A stretch of DNA of 6,349 nucleotides, from positions 609-6,957 of the forward strand of contig PMBQ01000139.1 in NCBI GenBank assembly GCA_003152955.1, written 5' to 3'. This DNA comes from Candidatus Bathyarchaeota archaeon. GTDB taxonomy: Archaea > Thermoproteota > Bathyarchaeia > 40CM-2-53-6 > FEN-987. A model generated the notes under the pieces. That model made no database searches, was not told the origin of the DNA, and saw nothing but the letters and a program-made list of their open reading frames with translations. Of this stretch, positions 5,241 to 6,349 are shown piece by piece. The position numbers were made by a program, and so were the translations under genes. Position 1 is the first letter of the stretch. Every line of letters starts with the position of its first letter.

Positions 5241-6050
5241 TTGAAAACTGAAAATGGACTTAGAATCGTCGCCTTCGGTTTCCGGTCAATTCCTCCAAAT
5301 GAAGGATGTGCCGGAGCTGACAAATATGCTGATGAACTTTATCCTCGGCTTGTCGCCTTGGGCTGCGAAGTGCTTTGCTACAATCGGACATATCCTGGAC
5401 AAAGCCCAGGATGTGATATATATAAAGGAGTAAAACTTCGGTACCTGAAAACTATCAGCAAAGATGGATTTGATTCATTGTTTCACTCTCTGAAAGCTAC
5501 CGTAGACATCATTGTGCACAATACGGGAGATATTGTCCATATTCTCGGTGAAAATGGTCTATGGTCGATTTTTCTTAGATTTTTTGGGAAACGAGTAGTC
5601 GTGAGTGTTGATGGAACAGCCTGGGTGCGAGCCAAATGGCCTTGGTATGCGAAACTCTTTATTAAGTGTTCCGCATATATCACCGCACATGTTTCCAACA
5701 AAGTCATTATTGACAATGTGTTCACGAAAGTCAAATTTGAAAGGAAGTTTGGCGGACAATATCACTTCATTCCATTCGGAAGCGAGGTACCGGCACCTCG
5801 CGGAAACGCCGAAATACTTAAACAATTGGGTGTTGAGCCGGGCGAGTATTTTCTTTTTGTAGATCGATTCATCCCCGACAAAGGACTGCATTATCTCGTT
5901 TCTGCATTCGAAAAAACCAACACAACAAGAAAACTTGTACTCGTTGGAGGTTCTCCGAATCCTTCCGAGCATGAAAAGCGGATAAAATGTCGAGGGCCAT
6001 CATATTCCCCAGGGAGGCTCAAAAGGATTCCCCACCTGTTGCGTTGCTGA
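5241..6050 (+). CDS. Family-4 glycosyltransferase (DUF1972-type), interrupted by IS21-family insertion
   Basis: Residues 1-249 are a GT-B glycosyltransferase. The N-terminal DUF1972-like domain has LRIVAFGFRSIPPNEGCAGA at 7-26, SVDGTAWVRAKW at 122-133 and FIPFGSEVP at 176-184. The second Rossmann domain begins about 200 (FVDRFIPDKGLHYLVSAFE). Relatives transfer sugars such as rhamnose onto growing surface polysaccharides in the cytoplasm and are about 370-400 aa. Here the native sequence stops at Lys249 (5985-5987). The last 20 codons (CRGPSYSPGRLK onward) are IS sequence read to TGA at 6048-6050. The donor-binding C-terminal part, with its usual Glu pair, is lost, so activity is unlikely. 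The start is TTG 5241; the frame is open from 5214 with no ATG and no Shine-Dalgarno, so the exact start is uncertain. Confidence 0.9.
   Translation: MKTENGLRIVAFGFRSIPPNEGCAGADKYADELYPRLVALGCEVLCYNRTYPGQSPGCDIYKGVKLRYLKTISKDGFDSLFHSLKATVDIIVHNTGDIVHILGENGLWSIFLRFFGKRVVVSVDGTAWVRAKWPWYAKLFIKCSAYITAHVSNKVIIDNVFTKVKFERKFGGQYHFIPFGSEVPAPRGNAEILKQLGVEPGEYFLFVDRFIPDKGLHYLVSAFEKTNTTRKLVLVGGSPNPSEHEKRIKCRGPSYSPGRLKRIPHLLRC
6004..6034. repeat. Direct repeat ATTCCCCA in IS terminus
   Basis: Two identical 8-bp copies at 6004-6011 and 6027-6034 are 23 bp apart, about two helical turns, as expected for transposase binding sites in IS21-family ends. Confidence 0.6.
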
Positions 6051-6055
6051 GCGAT

Positions 6056-6084
6056 AGTATACTGAGCTTGATTTAGCTTGTCAA
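6056..6084 (-). promoter_or_regulatory. Strong outward sigma70-like promoter in the IS right end
   Basis: Minus strand: perfect TTGACA at 6079-6084, 17-bp spacer, TATACT at 6056-6061 (5 of 6). Transcription would start near 6049, leave the element at 5988 and run antisense through the broken glycosyltransferase gene. An inverted repeat, GCTTGA (6065-6070) / TCAAGC (6081-6086), overlaps the -35. It lies 53 nt past the istB stop, so it does not serve istB. In a joined-end intermediate it would read into istA. Confidence 0.6.
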
Positions 6085-6136
6085 GCGCTATGTGATTCAG
6101 GGTGGTCTGGGCATACGATCGGGGATCAGTTTTCGG

Positions 6137-6349
6137 TTATTCATTGTCAGTTTTGGGTGCGAGCTTCTTGCGATAGGATTGGCCTTTGATGATGATTTGG
6201 TGTGAGGTGTGGGCGAGGCGGTCCATGATGGCATTGGCGATAATGGGATCCGAAAAGAGTTTGGGCCAGTCAGTCATTGCCCGATTGGATGTGAGGATGA
6301 TGGATTTCTGACCGAAGCGGCTGTCGACGATGGTGTAGAAGCGTTCGGC
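6137..6349 (-). CDS. istB: IstB-like ATPase of IS21-family element, C-terminal part
   Basis: 71 codons, including the TAA stop at 6137-6139, are open to the right edge, so the N-terminus and both Walker motifs lie outside. Motifs in order: KSIILTSNRAMTDW (sensor region), NAIMDRLAHTSH and GQSYRKK, the standard C-terminal pattern of IstB transposition helper ATPases. It aligns with the remnant at 4689-4910 (SIIVTSN, AILDRLLHHS, SYRMK) but is clearly diverged. No frameshift is seen in this part, so the gene may be intact. istA should lie further right, upstream of istB. Confidence 0.88.
   Translation of the reverse strand, partial: AERFYTIVDSRFGQKSIILTSNRAMTDWPKLFSDPIIANAIMDRLAHTSHQIIIKGQSYRKKLAPKTDNE

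Larger units (their letters stand above)
5988..6349 (-). mobile_element. IS21-family element, right end and 3' istB (continues off window)
   Basis: The right end starts TGTCGAGGGCCATCATATTC at 5988, directly after codon 249 of the glycosyltransferase. ATTCCCCA occurs twice, at 6004-6011 and 6027-6034, 23 bp apart, typical of the repeated terminal blocks of IS21 elements. Inside lie an outward promoter (6056-6084) and istB. The rest of istB, istA, the left end and the target duplication are beyond the window. It differs clearly from the 4577-5020 remnant in both terminus and IstB sequence, so two IS21 lineages inserted here. Confidence 0.85.

Noticed and set aside
5559..5972. Minus-strand ORF of 137 codons
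   Set aside because: Antisense shadow of the glycosyltransferase, whose plus-strand frame carries clear GT-B motifs.
1..6349. CRISPR array, tRNA, rRNA or toxin-antitoxin/defence module
   Set aside because: No regularly spaced repeats, no cloverleaf or rRNA-like sequence, and no recognisable toxin, nuclease or antitoxin motif in any frame read.

Overview
The window looks like a bacterial chromosome segment from the Bacteroidota/Chlorobiota-Ignavibacteria side of the tree. The strongest clue is the leftmost gene: a secreted beta-helix protein ending in the proline/asparagine-rich [12 protein letters not shown] motif that opens type IX secretion (T9SS) C-terminal sorting domains in those phyla. 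The organism itself is inferred. The insertion sequences and the sigma70-like promoters they carry need not share that origin.

Layout: (1) 1-2580, minus strand: a large secreted, probably T9SS-exported, right-handed beta-helix protein. It has a signal peptide and is open through 860 codons to the left edge, which cuts off its last tens of residues. (2) 2581-3183: a 600-base gene-poor stretch. It holds a possible promoter for gene 1, a 41-codon ORF behind a perfect Shine-Dalgarno sequence, a second tiny basic ORF in a polypurine tract, and an inverted repeat. (3) 3184-3426, plus strand: a small unrecognised gene followed by a convincing intrinsic terminator. (4) 3427-3731: no recognisable gene; hairpins and an odd GC-rich segment. 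(5) 3732-4526, minus strand: an FkbM-family methyltransferase. (6) 4577-5058: wreckage of IS21-family elements. A right end and a frameshifted 3' istB fragment lie on the minus strand; they meet, head to head across a palindrome, a tiny istB Walker-B fragment on the plus strand. (7) 5059-5240: AT-rich spacer with a possible truncated gene end. (8) 5241-5987, plus strand: a family-4 (DUF1972-type) glycosyltransferase, cut after codon 249 by (9) a second, different IS21-family element. The right end of that element is at 5988 and its istB 3' end occupies 6137-6349, continuing off the window.

The methyltransferase and glycosyltransferase fit a surface-polysaccharide locus that IS21-type insertions have broken up. 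The glycosyltransferase has lost most of its donor-binding domain and is probably dead. The methyltransferase looks intact.

The most interesting pattern is shared by the two unrelated-looking IS21 right ends. Just past each istB stop is a sigma70-like promoter with exactly 17-bp spacing, its -35 inside or beside an inverted repeat, pointing out of the element. The copy at 4634-4662 points straight at the methyltransferase gene about 110 bases away, so the insertion may now drive it. I see no CRISPR array, tRNA, rRNA, defence system or other clearly new system.
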